Notes under the pieces: model-generated
The model's database searches: none
What the model was told of the DNA's origin: nothing
Seen by the model: only the letters and a program-made list of their open reading frames with translations
Program-made: the position numbers and the translations under genes
NCBI GenBank assembly: GCA_036657595.1
Contig: JAVXFZ010000019.1
Coordinates: 1-43,542, forward strand
DNA from: Odoribacter sp036657595
Lineage (GTDB): Bacteria; Bacteroidota; Bacteroidia; Bacteroidales; Marinifilaceae
Reading direction: 5' to 3'
DNA length: 43,542 bases
Part shown: piece by piece, positions 33,285-41,881 of the stretch
Numbering within the stretch: the first letter of the stretch is position 1
Layout of the letters: the number at the start of each line of letters is the position of its first letter

Positions 33285-34208
33285 TTAATTTTGTGTCACT
33301 TCCCGGAAAATATCTTCCAACCGAGTTTTAACAGGCGACATTTCCTCTATATACCAATGATTCCGGCAACACAAATCAAAAATCATTTTTTCAATTTCCC
33401 CCTCTTCTTCACATTGAATTTCAAAATAATGATCTTCGATGGGCGTGATATTCATAATCCCCGGCACCACCACCAACTCGTTGAAAATAGAATCATTCTC
33501 TCCACCGCGGATGTTCACTTTCAGTATTTTATCTTGATTAGACATCCGTTGCAATTCGGCTGAAGTCCCATTGGCGACAATTTTTCCTTTATTGATAATC
33601 AACACCCGCTCGCACGTTGCTTCAATTTCAGCCAAAATATGCGAACTCATAATGACAGTCTTTTCCTGTCCGATATTTTTAATCAACTCCCGAATTTCAA
33701 TAATCTGATTGGGATCAAGTCCTGTTGTCGGTTCGTCAAGAATCAACACCTCCGGATCGTGTATCAACGCTTGTGCAAGTCCCACTCGTTGGCGATACCC
33801 CTTCGACAACTCCCGAATGTCTTTATGCTTCTCATTGTCCAATCCGCACATTCTAATCATATCCATCACGCGGGGAATAATTTTATAATGGGGGATATTG
33901 TGAAGGCGGGCGATGAAATCCAAAAAATCAATGACATTCATCTCCTCATAGAGGGGATTGTGTTCCGGCAAATAGCCGATAAGCTGTTTAATTTTATTAG
34001 AGTGTTTATGGATAGAATACTTACCGATATAAATATTCCCATAATCGGGATAAAGGAAACACGACATAATTTTCATCGTTGTTGTTTTACCGGCTCCGTT
34101 AGGTCCCAGAAAACCTAAAATCTCTCCTTTCCTAACATTAAAACTGACAGCATCAATTGCTTTTTGCAAACCGAACGACTTTGTCAAGTTCTCTACCACG
34201 ACATCCAT
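33285..34208 (-). CDS. gldA: GldA-like ABC transporter ATP-binding protein
   Basis: A complete nucleotide-binding domain: Walker A GPNGAGKTT at 35-43, Q-loop region GYLPEHNPLYEEM near 78-90, the signature LSKGYRQR starting at 134 (a K replaces the usual G of LSGG, as in many GldA-type ATPases), and Walker B VLILDEPTTGLD at about 154-165. The switch His lies in MSSHILAE. A C-terminal domain of about 90 residues follows, typical for this export subfamily. It energises the GldF permease. The three-gene unit gldA-gldF-gldG is intact. Confidence 0.92.
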   Translation of the reverse strand: MDVVVENLTKSFGLQKAIDAVSFNVRKGEILGFLGPNGAGKTTTMKIMSCFLYPDYGNIYIGKYSIHKHSNKIKQLIGYLPEHNPLYEEMNVIDFLDFIARLHNIPHYKIIPRVMDMIRMCGLDNEKHKDIRELSKGYRQRVGLAQALIHDPEVLILDEPTTGLDPNQIIEIRELIKNIGQEKTVIMSSHILAEIEATCERVLIINKGKIVANGTSAELQRMSNQDKILKVNIRGGENDSIFNELVVVPGIMNITPIEDHYFEIQCEEEGEIEKMIFDLCCRNHWYIEEMSPVKTRLEDIFREVTQN

Positions 34209-34318
34209 ACCGTTATTTTTTAGTAATCCAGATTATTTATTAACACCTATCATTTGAAATCGTCTGATGATTCAGCGACACCCCAAACACGAAATAAATC
34301 AAAGGATTTATATGTTGA

Positions 34319-34326
34319 CAAATATA
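34319..34326 (-). promoter_or_regulatory. Candidate -7 box of the gld operon
   Basis: The minus strand reads TATATTTG, a full TAnnTTTG match, which would give a leader of about 105 bases before gldA. No -33 partner is clear. The rest of the 358-base gap (34209-34566) holds only the partial repeat copy C at 34499-34543 and a long A-rich run near 34410. Confidence 0.35.
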
Positions 34327-34498
34327 ATCAGGAAGTGGCTAATGTATATGGGTTTAACAATCTTTAACCGCCTTGTTAAAGAGTAATAAGGTAAAATAGA
34401 AAACGTAAAAAAAACAAAACAAAAAAACCAACACCTTCCTCTTCAATCTACCCCAACAAGTTGATCCTATCGTTCATTTTCAGCGATCCGGCGATTCA

Positions 34499-34543
34499 AC
34501 AAATAAACAAAGCGTTCACTTCTGCGTCGGCTGTAAACATTCT
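34499..34543. repeat. Partial copy C of the intergenic hairpin repeat (downstream of the LacI gene)
   Basis: ACAAATAAACAAAGCGTT (34499-34516) matches the right arm of copies A and B. It is preceded by CGATTCA and followed by a CTTCTG variant of the CTTGTG tail. The left arm is not found, so the hairpin is lost. It lies 50 bases past the stop of the minus-strand LacI gene, as copies A and B lie past valS and tpx. Confidence 0.6.
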
Positions 34544-34566
34544 CTTTTCGCCCCCTTGATTTTCTC

Positions 34567-35598
34567 TTATGATAAATTCGACTTATCGGAAGATTCCCGG
34601 ATGATCAACTCACAGTTAATGACCTCTTCTCGGATATGAGCGTGCCGCTTATCCAAAATTTGTTCAAACAACAATTCTGCGGCTGTCTCTCCGATTTTTT
34701 CAGGGAACTGATTAATCGTGCTGACCGAAGGGGTCATATAGCGGGAACGTTTACTGTTTGAAAAACCGAAAACAGCCACCTCTTGCGGTATCATTAACCC
34801 TCTCTCCTTGATTGCTTCAATTGCCCCGATCGCCATATCATCGTTAATTCCGAAAATAGCATCCGGAATATTTTTCATATTTAATAAATGCAACGTTGCC
34901 TCTTTTGCGGCTTTGACAGAAAAATCTTCACACCTCACGACATACTCCGCGTTGATTTCCAATTTATTTTGTGTCATCGCTTTCATATATCCTTTCATTC
35001 TGTTTTTACCGATAGAGAGTTGCTCCGGACCGGTTAGAATGGCAATTTTCTTCGCTCCGCCGTGTATCAGGTGTTGCACCACTTTAAAAGCTGCATCGGC
35101 ATCGTCTGCCACGACCTTCGACACATCCAATTCTTTCGTTGTGCGGTCAAAAAGCACCAAAGGGACATCCATATTCTGGATCTCTTTGATATGCTCATAA
35201 GAGGTTGTCGTTTTGGCAATCGACAGGATAATCCCATCGCAACGGTTTGCGAGTAATATATCAATATTCTTCTTTTCCTTCTCAAAACTTTCATTTGAAG
35301 AACTCACCAACACATTATAGCCGTATTTATCTGCTATCTCCTCAATTTTTTTGACAACGTTAGCAAAAAAAGTATTTACGATCTGAGGGACAACAATTCC
35401 GATAGTATTACTCTTATGCGTCTTCAGCGCAACGGCAATCGGATTGGGTTTATATCCCATCTCTTTCGCCAATGCTTGGACTTTCTGTCGGGTCTGTTGG
35501 CTGATCTCAGGATTGTCTTTCAGTGCTCTCGAAACCGTTGATACAGATATTTTTAGTATTTCTGCTAAATCTTTAATCGTAATAGCTTTTTGTGCCAT
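34567..35598 (-). CDS. LacI family transcriptional regulator
   Basis: The 343-residue product has an N-terminal LacI helix-turn-helix (TIKDLAEILKISVSTVSRAL at about 6-25) with the hinge NPIAVALKTHKSN near 57-69. A periplasmic-binding-protein-like sensor domain follows, ending in the FGFSNSKRSRYMTPSVSTI region that closes the ligand cleft. Members normally repress sugar-use genes and release DNA on binding a sugar. No sugar operon lies next to it on this strand, so its targets and ligand are unknown. It starts 23 bases after the 7TM-HD gene, so it may be read from the same mRNA. Confidence 0.93.
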   Translation of the reverse strand: MAQKAITIKDLAEILKISVSTVSRALKDNPEISQQTRQKVQALAKEMGYKPNPIAVALKTHKSNTIGIVVPQIVNTFFANVVKKIEEIADKYGYNVLVSSSNESFEKEKKNIDILLANRCDGIILSIAKTTTSYEHIKEIQNMDVPLVLFDRTTKELDVSKVVADDADAAFKVVQHLIHGGAKKIAILTGPEQLSIGKNRMKGYMKAMTQNKLEINAEYVVRCEDFSVKAAKEATLHLLNMKNIPDAIFGINDDMAIGAIEAIKERGLMIPQEVAVFGFSNSKRSRYMTPSVSTINQFPEKIGETAAELLFEQILDKRHAHIREEVINCELIIRESSDKSNLS

Positions 35599-35621
35599 AT
35601 TCCTAAGTTTTTATAATCGTT

Positions 35622-37676
35622 CTATTCTTTTTTCTCTAATTTAGGATAAGCAATCCTGGAATGGTAAATATTCGTGAGCATCTCAACAAATATTTTTTTC
35701 ACCATCGCAATATCTTTAAACGTAATGTCAGCATTGGCAAAACGTCCCTCTTGCACCTGTCCGTCGATAATCTCATTGACCAGCTTCGTGATATTCTCCT
35801 CCGTTTTATTGGTCAAAGTCCTCGAAACAGCCTCCACCGCGTCAGCCATCATCACCACCGAACATTCGCGGCTGACAGGATCCGGACCCGCGTAAGTGAA
35901 CAAGGATTCATCAATTTCCTGATCCGGGAACTTATTTTTAAATGAATTATAAAAAAACTTCACCTTACTTTTGCCGTGATGAGTGCGGATAAAATTGACA
36001 ATAGTCTTCGGTAAATTATATTTTTTAGCCATTTCAACCCCGTGCGTGACGTGATTGATAATATGTTGAGCACTCACGTCAAACTCACACTGATCGTGAG
36101 GATTCAATCCTCCCGTTTGATTTTCAATGAAGAAAATAGGATCATACGTTTTGCCGATATCGTGATACAAGGCTCCCGTCCGTGTGAGCAGCGGATTTCC
36201 TCCAATCCGATAGATTGCTTCCTCTGCCAGATTTGCCACCATCATCGAATGTTGAAACGTGCCCGGAGCCTTTTTCGTTAAATTGCGTAAAGCGGGATGA
36301 TTCGGATTCGATAACTCAATCAAAGTGATCTCGGACGTATAACCGAAAATACGCTCAAAAATATAGATCACCGGGTATGTTAAAGTCAACAGCAAACAGT
36401 TCAACAACAACCAGAATACACCGAACAAATGAGTGATCCTGATTTCTCCTTCCTGTGACAGGATAAAGGCGACATAGACAAATGAATAAGTCAAAAATAT
36501 GAGAAAAATAGACACAATCAACTGACTGCGGCGTTGCAGATGCGACAGACTGAAAATAGCGACAATCCCTGCTGTGACCTGCATAAAAGTATACATATAA
36601 TTATTCGGAGCATAGTAAGAAATCAGCAGCGTACTGCTCAGCAACAGATAAAGAGCCGAGCGGCTACCGATCAAAATATTTATAATCACAACAAAAAACA
36701 ACACCGGGATAGCAAAAATATTGATATTCTGATGGTATCCAACGCTTCCGAGCAAGATCGTTGCTAAAAACAAACCGTAAAGAAAAACGAACTCCCGATT
36801 ATTGTAAAAAATCCGTTTTTTGGAATAATAAAAAAAGACCGTGAAAACCATAAGAGAAACCAAAACCAATATAGATTGTCCGGCAATGATACGCATATAT
36901 GTTTCCGTCGTTCCCATATTATGCTGGTATTCCGTTTTCAACGAATTTAAAACCTTCACTTTCTCGGGGGTCACCAACTCCCTTTTGGCAATGACAATAT
37001 CGCCTTGTTGCACCATCCCTTCCGTCAAACTCACACTTTTCAGGTGACTAATATGTTCCGATTGTGTCTTCGTCGCGTCAAACTCCAAATTGGGTTGCAA
37101 ATAATTATTCAAGTTCAGGCTCAACACCTTTTCCCGTATCGACTTGGGTAAACCCGATTTCTCAATTTGTTCGTACAGCGCACTATAAGCTCGTTTCAGT
37201 GTATAAACCTGCTCAAAATCGGTGGATCGTCCGACATTGTTTTCCACGATGATCACACTTTGCAACTTTTGTGCGTCCAATTGTTCAGGAAGTTGTAAAA
37301 TCCCCGCGCCGTATATTTCCTGAAGTTTATTCTCTATCTTATCAAGCGTCCCGGTGGTCAATTCATTTTCAAAAGGATGCAGGGCTGTTTTAAATTTACC
37401 CATTTGAAAAGGAGCCGTATGGCTATTCAAATTAAAAATCGGACTCTGTTCTTCACTCGTCTTCTCTCGGTCGATCAGAAGTTCTTCATCCGTTTTGTAA
37501 ATGGGAAAATCAAAGGGTGCATTCAGCGTTTCATACCTCCAAGGCATTCCTTTTTGATACTCATATTGAAAACTGCCGACCTTTGGAAACAAATAGACGG
37601 TGATGACGCAAATAACCAGAATAATTGCTATTCTGAATAAGACATTAAGACGACGCTGTACTTTTTTATCAGGCAT
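35622..37676 (-). CDS. 7TM-HD family phosphodiesterase (PgpH-type, probable c-di-AMP hydrolase)
   Basis: The 684-residue membrane protein has an N-terminal helix (about 13-30), an extracellular 7TMR-HDED domain (about 40-250), seven membrane helices (about 255-450) and a cytoplasmic HD domain. The HD ligands are seen in FQHSMMVANLAEEA, LYHDIGKTYDP, HVTHGVEMAKKY and RTHHGKSKVKF. Proteins with this exact layout (PgpH) hydrolyse cyclic di-AMP. The ATG at 37676 is chosen over one at 37691 because MPDKKVQRRLN fits the usual cytoplasmic start. It probably sets c-di-AMP level, which affects cell-wall and potassium balance (family knowledge). Confidence 0.88.
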   Translation of the reverse strand: MPDKKVQRRLNVLFRIAIILVICVITVYLFPKVGSFQYEYQKGMPWRYETLNAPFDFPIYKTDEELLIDREKTSEEQSPIFNLNSHTAPFQMGKFKTALHPFENELTTGTLDKIENKLQEIYGAGILQLPEQLDAQKLQSVIIVENNVGRSTDFEQVYTLKRAYSALYEQIEKSGLPKSIREKVLSLNLNNYLQPNLEFDATKTQSEHISHLKSVSLTEGMVQQGDIVIAKRELVTPEKVKVLNSLKTEYQHNMGTTETYMRIIAGQSILVLVSLMVFTVFFYYSKKRIFYNNREFVFLYGLFLATILLGSVGYHQNINIFAIPVLFFVVIINILIGSRSALYLLLSSTLLISYYAPNNYMYTFMQVTAGIVAIFSLSHLQRRSQLIVSIFLIFLTYSFVYVAFILSQEGEIRITHLFGVFWLLLNCLLLTLTYPVIYIFERIFGYTSEITLIELSNPNHPALRNLTKKAPGTFQHSMMVANLAEEAIYRIGGNPLLTRTGALYHDIGKTYDPIFFIENQTGGLNPHDQCEFDVSAQHIINHVTHGVEMAKKYNLPKTIVNFIRTHHGKSKVKFFYNSFKNKFPDQEIDESLFTYAGPDPVSRECSVVMMADAVEAVSRTLTNKTEENITKLVNEIIDGQVQEGRFANADITFKDIAMVKKIFVEMLTNIYHSRIAYPKLEKKE

Positions 37677-37765
37677 AATATAAATACACAAAAAATCAAT
37701 TATATTAGGGCTAAAGGTATAAAATTATTAGCTGAAAACTTAGAAACAATAAAAAATTGTTATAA

Positions 37766-37797
37766 ATAAAAAAGTTCCCATTTTCAGGGAACTCCTT
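37766..37797 (-). terminator. Terminator of fabD
   Basis: On the minus strand AGTTCCC / GGGAACT (37773-37779 and 37787-37793, 7-base loop) is followed by a T-run. It lies just past the fabD stop. Confidence 0.8.
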
Positions 37798-37800
37798 TAT

Positions 37801-38676
37801 TTATTGGATACCGTTTGTTTCTATCTCAGTGTTGACTTTCTTTAGCAGCCCTTGCAACACCTTGCCGGGACCGATTTCGAGGAAAGAACCGCCACCGTCG
37901 GCAATCATATTTTTCATAATTTGCGTCCACCTCACCGAAGCGGTCAATTGAGCGATCAAGTTTTCTTGAATTTTGGCAGGATCAGTATAAGGTTGTGCGT
38001 CTACATTCTGATAAATCGCGCAAACAGGCGTAGAAAAATGCGTTGCTTTAATCGCTGCCGCCAACTCCTGCCGTGCCGGTTCCATCAGCGGAGAATGGAA
38101 CGCACCGCCTACTTTCAGCGGAAGCACCCTTTTTGCACCGGCTTCCGTTAACTTCTGACAAGCGATCTCGATGCCTTTATTACTGCCTGAAATAACAATT
38201 TGTCCCGGACAGTTATAATTGGCAGGCACGACGACCTCTGCTATATCCTTGCAAATTGCTTCAACCGTTTCGTCCGCCATACCGATGACGGCAGCCATCG
38301 TCGATGGATTTGCCTCACAGGCTTTTTGCATCGCCAGCGCACGGGCGTGCACCAAGCGCAGTCCGTCTTCAAACGAAAGAGCCTTAGCCGCCACCAATGC
38401 CGAAAATTCACCTAAGGAATGTCCGGCGACCATATCCGGCTGCTCCGTCAGACTATCGGCGAGAATCACCGAATGCAGGAAAATAGCCGGTTGCGTTACT
38501 TTCGTCTGTTTTAAATCTTCATCCGTACCTGCAAACATAAGGTCTGTGATGCGGAAGCCTAAAATATCATTAGCTTTTTCAAATAATTCTTTGGCTCTGG
38601 GAGATGTTTCATACAACTCTTTACCCATCCCTACAAATTGTGCTCCTTGACCGGGAAATACAAATGCTTTTTTCAT
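37801..38676 (-). CDS. fabD: Malonyl-CoA:ACP transacylase
   Basis: FabD moves malonyl from CoA to acyl carrier protein to feed type II fatty acid synthesis. The 291-residue product starts with the glycine-rich FPGQGAQFVGMG, has the nucleophile Ser87 in AGHSLGE, Gln and Arg of the substrate site (QKACEANPSTM region), and the catalytic His194 in GAFHSPLM. Length is normal. It stands apart from other fab genes here and follows folE by 82 bases. Confidence 0.96.
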   Translation of the reverse strand: MKKAFVFPGQGAQFVGMGKELYETSPRAKELFEKANDILGFRITDLMFAGTDEDLKQTKVTQPAIFLHSVILADSLTEQPDMVAGHSLGEFSALVAAKALSFEDGLRLVHARALAMQKACEANPSTMAAVIGMADETVEAICKDIAEVVVPANYNCPGQIVISGSNKGIEIACQKLTEAGAKRVLPLKVGGAFHSPLMEPARQELAAAIKATHFSTPVCAIYQNVDAQPYTDPAKIQENLIAQLTASVRWTQIMKNMIADGGGSFLEIGPGKVLQGLLKKVNTEIETNGIQ

Positions 38677-38758
38677 ACTACTTATTATTAAATGCGATTT
38701 TATCGCGTTATTTTCTCTTATCCCCTCCGGGCATACATTTGATCCTATCGCTTCTTAT

Positions 38759-39382
38759 TTAATGCAGCTTTGTGCTAATCAGGCGGATAAACTCATCCCG
38801 CGTGGCGAGCCTTTCAAAAGCTCCGCTAAAATCAGAAGTCGTCGTGACCGAATTTTGTTTTTGCACCCCCCGCATCATCATACACATATGCTGTGCTTCA
38901 ATGACCACCGCCACTCCCAGCGGATGCAACGTCGTCTGAATGCAATTCTTAATCTGTTGCGTCAATCTTTCCTGCACTTGCAGACGTCTGGAATAGATCT
39001 CCACCACCCGGGCGATTTTGCTCAATCCTGTGATATATCCGTTGGGAATATAAGCCACGTGAGCACGTCCGATAAAAGGCAACATGTGATGCTCGCAAAG
39101 AGAATACAATTCAATATCTTTGACAATCACCATTTGACGATAATCCTCTTTAAACAATGCTGATTTTAGGATTTCCTCCGGATTTTGCTGATAACCTTGT
39201 GTCATATACTGCATAGACTTCGCTACTCGAAGAGGAGTTTTCAGTAAACCTTCCCGTTCTATATCTTCGCCGAGTAATTTAATGATCTCGCTATAATGAT
39301 AACTTAATTTTTCCGTTCGCTCCGAGTCAAAATACTCGTCTTTATGATAGAACGTTTCTTCCATATCCGTTGTTAAATCCAT
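38759..39382 (-). CDS. folE: GTP cyclohydrolase I
   Basis: FolE turns GTP into dihydroneopterin triphosphate, the first step to folate, and in some bacteria to queuosine. The zinc ligands are Cys96 and His99 in CEHHM and Cys167 in QHMCMMMRG; the ring-opening residues near PFIGRAHVAYIP are present. The 207-residue length is normal. An in-frame ATG at 39364 would shorten it by six residues. It is the type I, zinc-dependent form. An AT-rich CAAAGTAAA box 35 bases upstream is a possible -7 element. Confidence 0.95.
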   Translation of the reverse strand: MDLTTDMEETFYHKDEYFDSERTEKLSYHYSEIIKLLGEDIEREGLLKTPLRVAKSMQYMTQGYQQNPEEILKSALFKEDYRQMVIVKDIELYSLCEHHMLPFIGRAHVAYIPNGYITGLSKIARVVEIYSRRLQVQERLTQQIKNCIQTTLHPLGVAVVIEAQHMCMMMRGVQKQNSVTTTSDFSGAFERLATRDEFIRLISTKLH

Positions 39383-39685
39383 TTCAAATTTATTATTTTA
39401 GCTTGAAAAAGTATGCAAAGTAAATACAAAAAATTCTATATAAAAATTTTGTATCTCTTAAAACAGCCACACGTTTCAACATTTAACGATCGAAACGCCT
39501 CACCTGATCAATAAAATATGTCCCAGTGCCTCTCCCCAAAGCCGAAAAGCAGCCGTTCAACCATCTTTTTCGGTCGTTTTTCAGCAAGATCACCATAGAT
39601 CCACCTCTTTTCTCCTTCTCCGCCGCCTATCGTCAAAACATCTTAGCCACCTTTTTCTCCTCTCTTTATTCCCTTTTCAACCCAT

Positions 39686-39742
39686 ATTGGAATAGGTGTT
39701 GAATGGGAGTTGAATAGGAGGTAAATGGGAGTTGATGTAAGG
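39686..39742. repeat. Tandem 11-mer repeat block, copy 2
   Basis: An ATTGGAATA lead-in is followed by four 11-base units (39695-39738) near the consensus GGAGTTGAATR, then AAGG, in the same order as the block at 7302-7358. The lead-in lies in a palindrome running TTCAACCCATATTGG to its mirror. The 756-base gap 39383-40138 between folE and the sulfatase has no convincing gene. Apart from this block it holds a palindrome at 39949-39972 and a promoter at 40011-40042. Confidence 0.75.
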
Positions 39743-39948
39743 GTGACGATAAGATGAAAAGACTCTGAATATAGCGAATGGCGGTGATAATGTTGACTTA
39801 ATTGTTTTTTTGCCATAAAAACAATATATTTAATTTAAGTTGTTTATTTTCACAATGAGTTTGGAAAATTATTTGTATAAAGAAAGTATATACATCATTC
39901 TCCATTTCCTTTCAATGTGTTTTGGTGAAAAGATACAAAGAGTTTGTT

Positions 39949-39972
39949 TTTCATAGATTTAGATCTATGAAA
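39949..39972. other. Perfect 10-bp palindrome upstream of the sulfatase gene
   Basis: TTTCATAGAT and ATCTATGAAA are perfect inverted repeats around TTAG. With no T-run after it, it looks more like a protein-binding site than a terminator. It lies 167 bases before the sulfatase ATG, and about 40 bases upstream of the likely -33 element. The regulator is not known. Confidence 0.45.
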
Positions 39973-40010
39973 TGCTATGGCAAACTGTATTTATTTTTCC
40001 AACCTCTCCA

Positions 40011-40042
40011 TTTCTTCGTTTTCCTTATTTTATTTACTTTTG
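40011..40042 (+). promoter_or_regulatory. Candidate promoter of the sulfatase gene
   Basis: TACTTTTG (40035-40042) is a full -7 match, with TTTC (40011-40014) 20 bases upstream as a near -33. A second -7-like TAATTTTG at 40130-40137 overlaps the start region and would place the transcript start inside the gene, so it is less likely. Confidence 0.4.
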
Positions 40043-40138
40043 TCAGACAACTTCTTAATGGTAAAAACAGACAAGTTTACTTTGTGTCAGTGTGAAATGG
40101 GGGATTGAGCGAATCTGTATGCTTAAAACTAATTTTGT

Positions 40139-41680
40139 ATGAATAATCAGAAAATAACAGTGGGATGCTTGTTGGCGATGTCGGCGGTATCCGGTTGGGC
40201 ACAAAATCAAGAGAGGAAAAGTCCTAATATCATTTATATTATGACGGACGATCATTCGTATCAAACAATTAGTGCGTATGGTAGTCGATGTAACGAAACT
40301 CCCCATATTGATCGGATCGGTCTGGAAGGAACTGTTTTTAGAAATAGTTTTGTCACCAATTCTATCAGTGGTCCCTGTCGGGCTGTTTTGTTGACGGGGA
40401 AGTTCAGCCATTTGAATGGATTTAAAACTAATTCCGATAAGTTTGACGGATCGCAACAAACATTTCCTAAGTTGTTACAACAAGCCGGCTATGAAACAGC
40501 GATTGTTGGGAAATGGCACTTGGCATCTGATCCGACGGGCTTTGATTATTGGAATATTTTATTGGGACAGGGCATTTATTATAATCCGCCGTTTAATGAA
40601 ATGGGTAAAGTGAAGAAAATGGAGGGGTATGCCACGAATGTGACGACGGATATAGCGATTGATTGGATGAAAAACAGAAAGAAGAAAGAAAAGCCTTTCT
40701 GTTTGTTGCTGCATCACAAGGCTCCGCATCGCACTTGGATGCCGGATACTTGTGATTTAGGGGCGTATGATGGTCAGCAATTTGATTTACCGGAGAATTT
40801 TTATGATGATTATGCAGGACGTAAGGCGGCTGCCGAGCAACGAATGAGTGTCGCTAAGGATATGAATGAGGTGTATGATTTGAAGATGGCGGATAAAGAA
40901 GGGGTTATTAAAACGGGATCGTATTTGGATAAAAGCGGCAGGGAGATGTTGGAGGGGATGAATCCGCAACAACGCAAGGTGTGGGATGCTTATTATGATC
41001 CGATTATCAATGATTTTAAAGAGAAAAAACTTTCGGGGAAGGAATTGGCTGAGTGGAAGTATCAACGCTATATGAAGGATTATTTGTCTTGTATCAAGTC
41101 TGTTGATGAGAATGTCGGACGTGTTTTAGCCTATCTGGAAGAGAACGGTATGCTGGAAAATACGGTGGTGATTTACAGTTCGGATCAAGGGTTTTATATG
41201 GGGGAACACGGTTGGTTTGATAAACGATTTATGTATGAGGAATCGTTTCGCACCCCCTTGTTGGTGCGTTTGCCTCACTCGATGAAACAGAAGAACGAGG
41301 TGAAGGAGTTGGTTCAGAATATCGACTTGGCTCCTACGATATTGGAGTTGGCGGGTGTTCAAGTTCCGGCGGATATGCAGGGATGTTCTTGGTTGCCGCT
41401 ATTGGACGGAACGGCAAAGAAATGGCGGAAGTCGTTGTATTATCATTTTTATGAAAGTCAGGATGAACACGCTGTACACAAGCATTACGGTGTTCGTACG
41501 GATCGCTATAAATTAATTCATTTCTATGATGGTATAGACGATTGGCAACTTTTTGATTTGAAAAAAGATCCGAAGGAGATGAATAATTTGATTCAGAATG
41601 CAAAATATACAAAAGTGTTAGCTGCTTTGAAAAAGGAACTCGACCGATTAAAGAGTGATTATAAGGAGGAGAATAGATAG
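40139..41680 (+). CDS. Exported serine-type sulfatase (S1 family)
   Basis: An N-terminal signal peptide (LLAMSAVSGWAQ) sends the enzyme to the periplasm. It is a type I sulfatase: metal ligands Asp37-Asp38 in YIMTDDHS, the maturation motif S77-G-P-C-R81 followed by AVLLTG, and the second metal motif YSSDQGFYMGEHGWFDKR. Ser77 would be turned into the catalytic formylglycine by an anaerobic sulfatase-maturing enzyme, which must be encoded elsewhere. The residues before it (NSISGPCRAVLLTGKFSHLNG) look like GlcNAc-6-O-sulfatases of subfamily S1_11, so mucin or heparan sugars are likely but unproven substrates. The gene stands alone with its own promoter. Confidence 0.9.
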   Translation: MNNQKITVGCLLAMSAVSGWAQNQERKSPNIIYIMTDDHSYQTISAYGSRCNETPHIDRIGLEGTVFRNSFVTNSISGPCRAVLLTGKFSHLNGFKTNSDKFDGSQQTFPKLLQQAGYETAIVGKWHLASDPTGFDYWNILLGQGIYYNPPFNEMGKVKKMEGYATNVTTDIAIDWMKNRKKKEKPFCLLLHHKAPHRTWMPDTCDLGAYDGQQFDLPENFYDDYAGRKAAAEQRMSVAKDMNEVYDLKMADKEGVIKTGSYLDKSGREMLEGMNPQQRKVWDAYYDPIINDFKEKKLSGKELAEWKYQRYMKDYLSCIKSVDENVGRVLAYLEENGMLENTVVIYSSDQGFYMGEHGWFDKRFMYEESFRTPLLVRLPHSMKQKNEVKELVQNIDLAPTILELAGVQVPADMQGCSWLPLLDGTAKKWRKSLYYHFYESQDEHAVHKHYGVRTDRYKLIHFYDGIDDWQLFDLKKDPKEMNNLIQNAKYTKVLAALKKELDRLKSDYKEENR

Positions 41681-41717
41681 GTTACGGAATTTATTTCTCT
41701 TAAAAATACTTGTTGGA

Positions 41718-41751
41718 TTTGCGGGAAATTACGAGAAAAGATATATCTTTA
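41718..41751 (+). promoter_or_regulatory. Candidate promoter of the nfeD-floA operon
   Basis: TTTG (41718-41721) and TATCTTTA (41744-41751, 7 of 8 bases of the -7 box) are separated by 22 bases. The leader would be about 120 bases. Confidence 0.3.
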
Positions 41752-41881
41752 TGCACAGATGTAACGTCAAATAATGATAGTGATATTTGAATGTTTTAAG
41801 CAGTTTATTGAAAGATGTTTGCATAAATGGGAGGGGATGGATCAATGGACTTAGGAGTGTAAATTTAAATTGGGTGTGTCT

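Noticed and set aside
39542..39578. CCGAAAA / TTTTCGG hairpin with T-run on the plus strand
   Set aside because: No plus-strand transcript is expected to reach it, and the 18-base loop makes the 7-bp stem weak.
39855..39956. Small plus-strand ORF of 33 codons
   Set aside because: It starts with MSLENYLYKESIYI but has no supporting start signal or similarity, and such lengths are expected by chance in AT-rich DNA.
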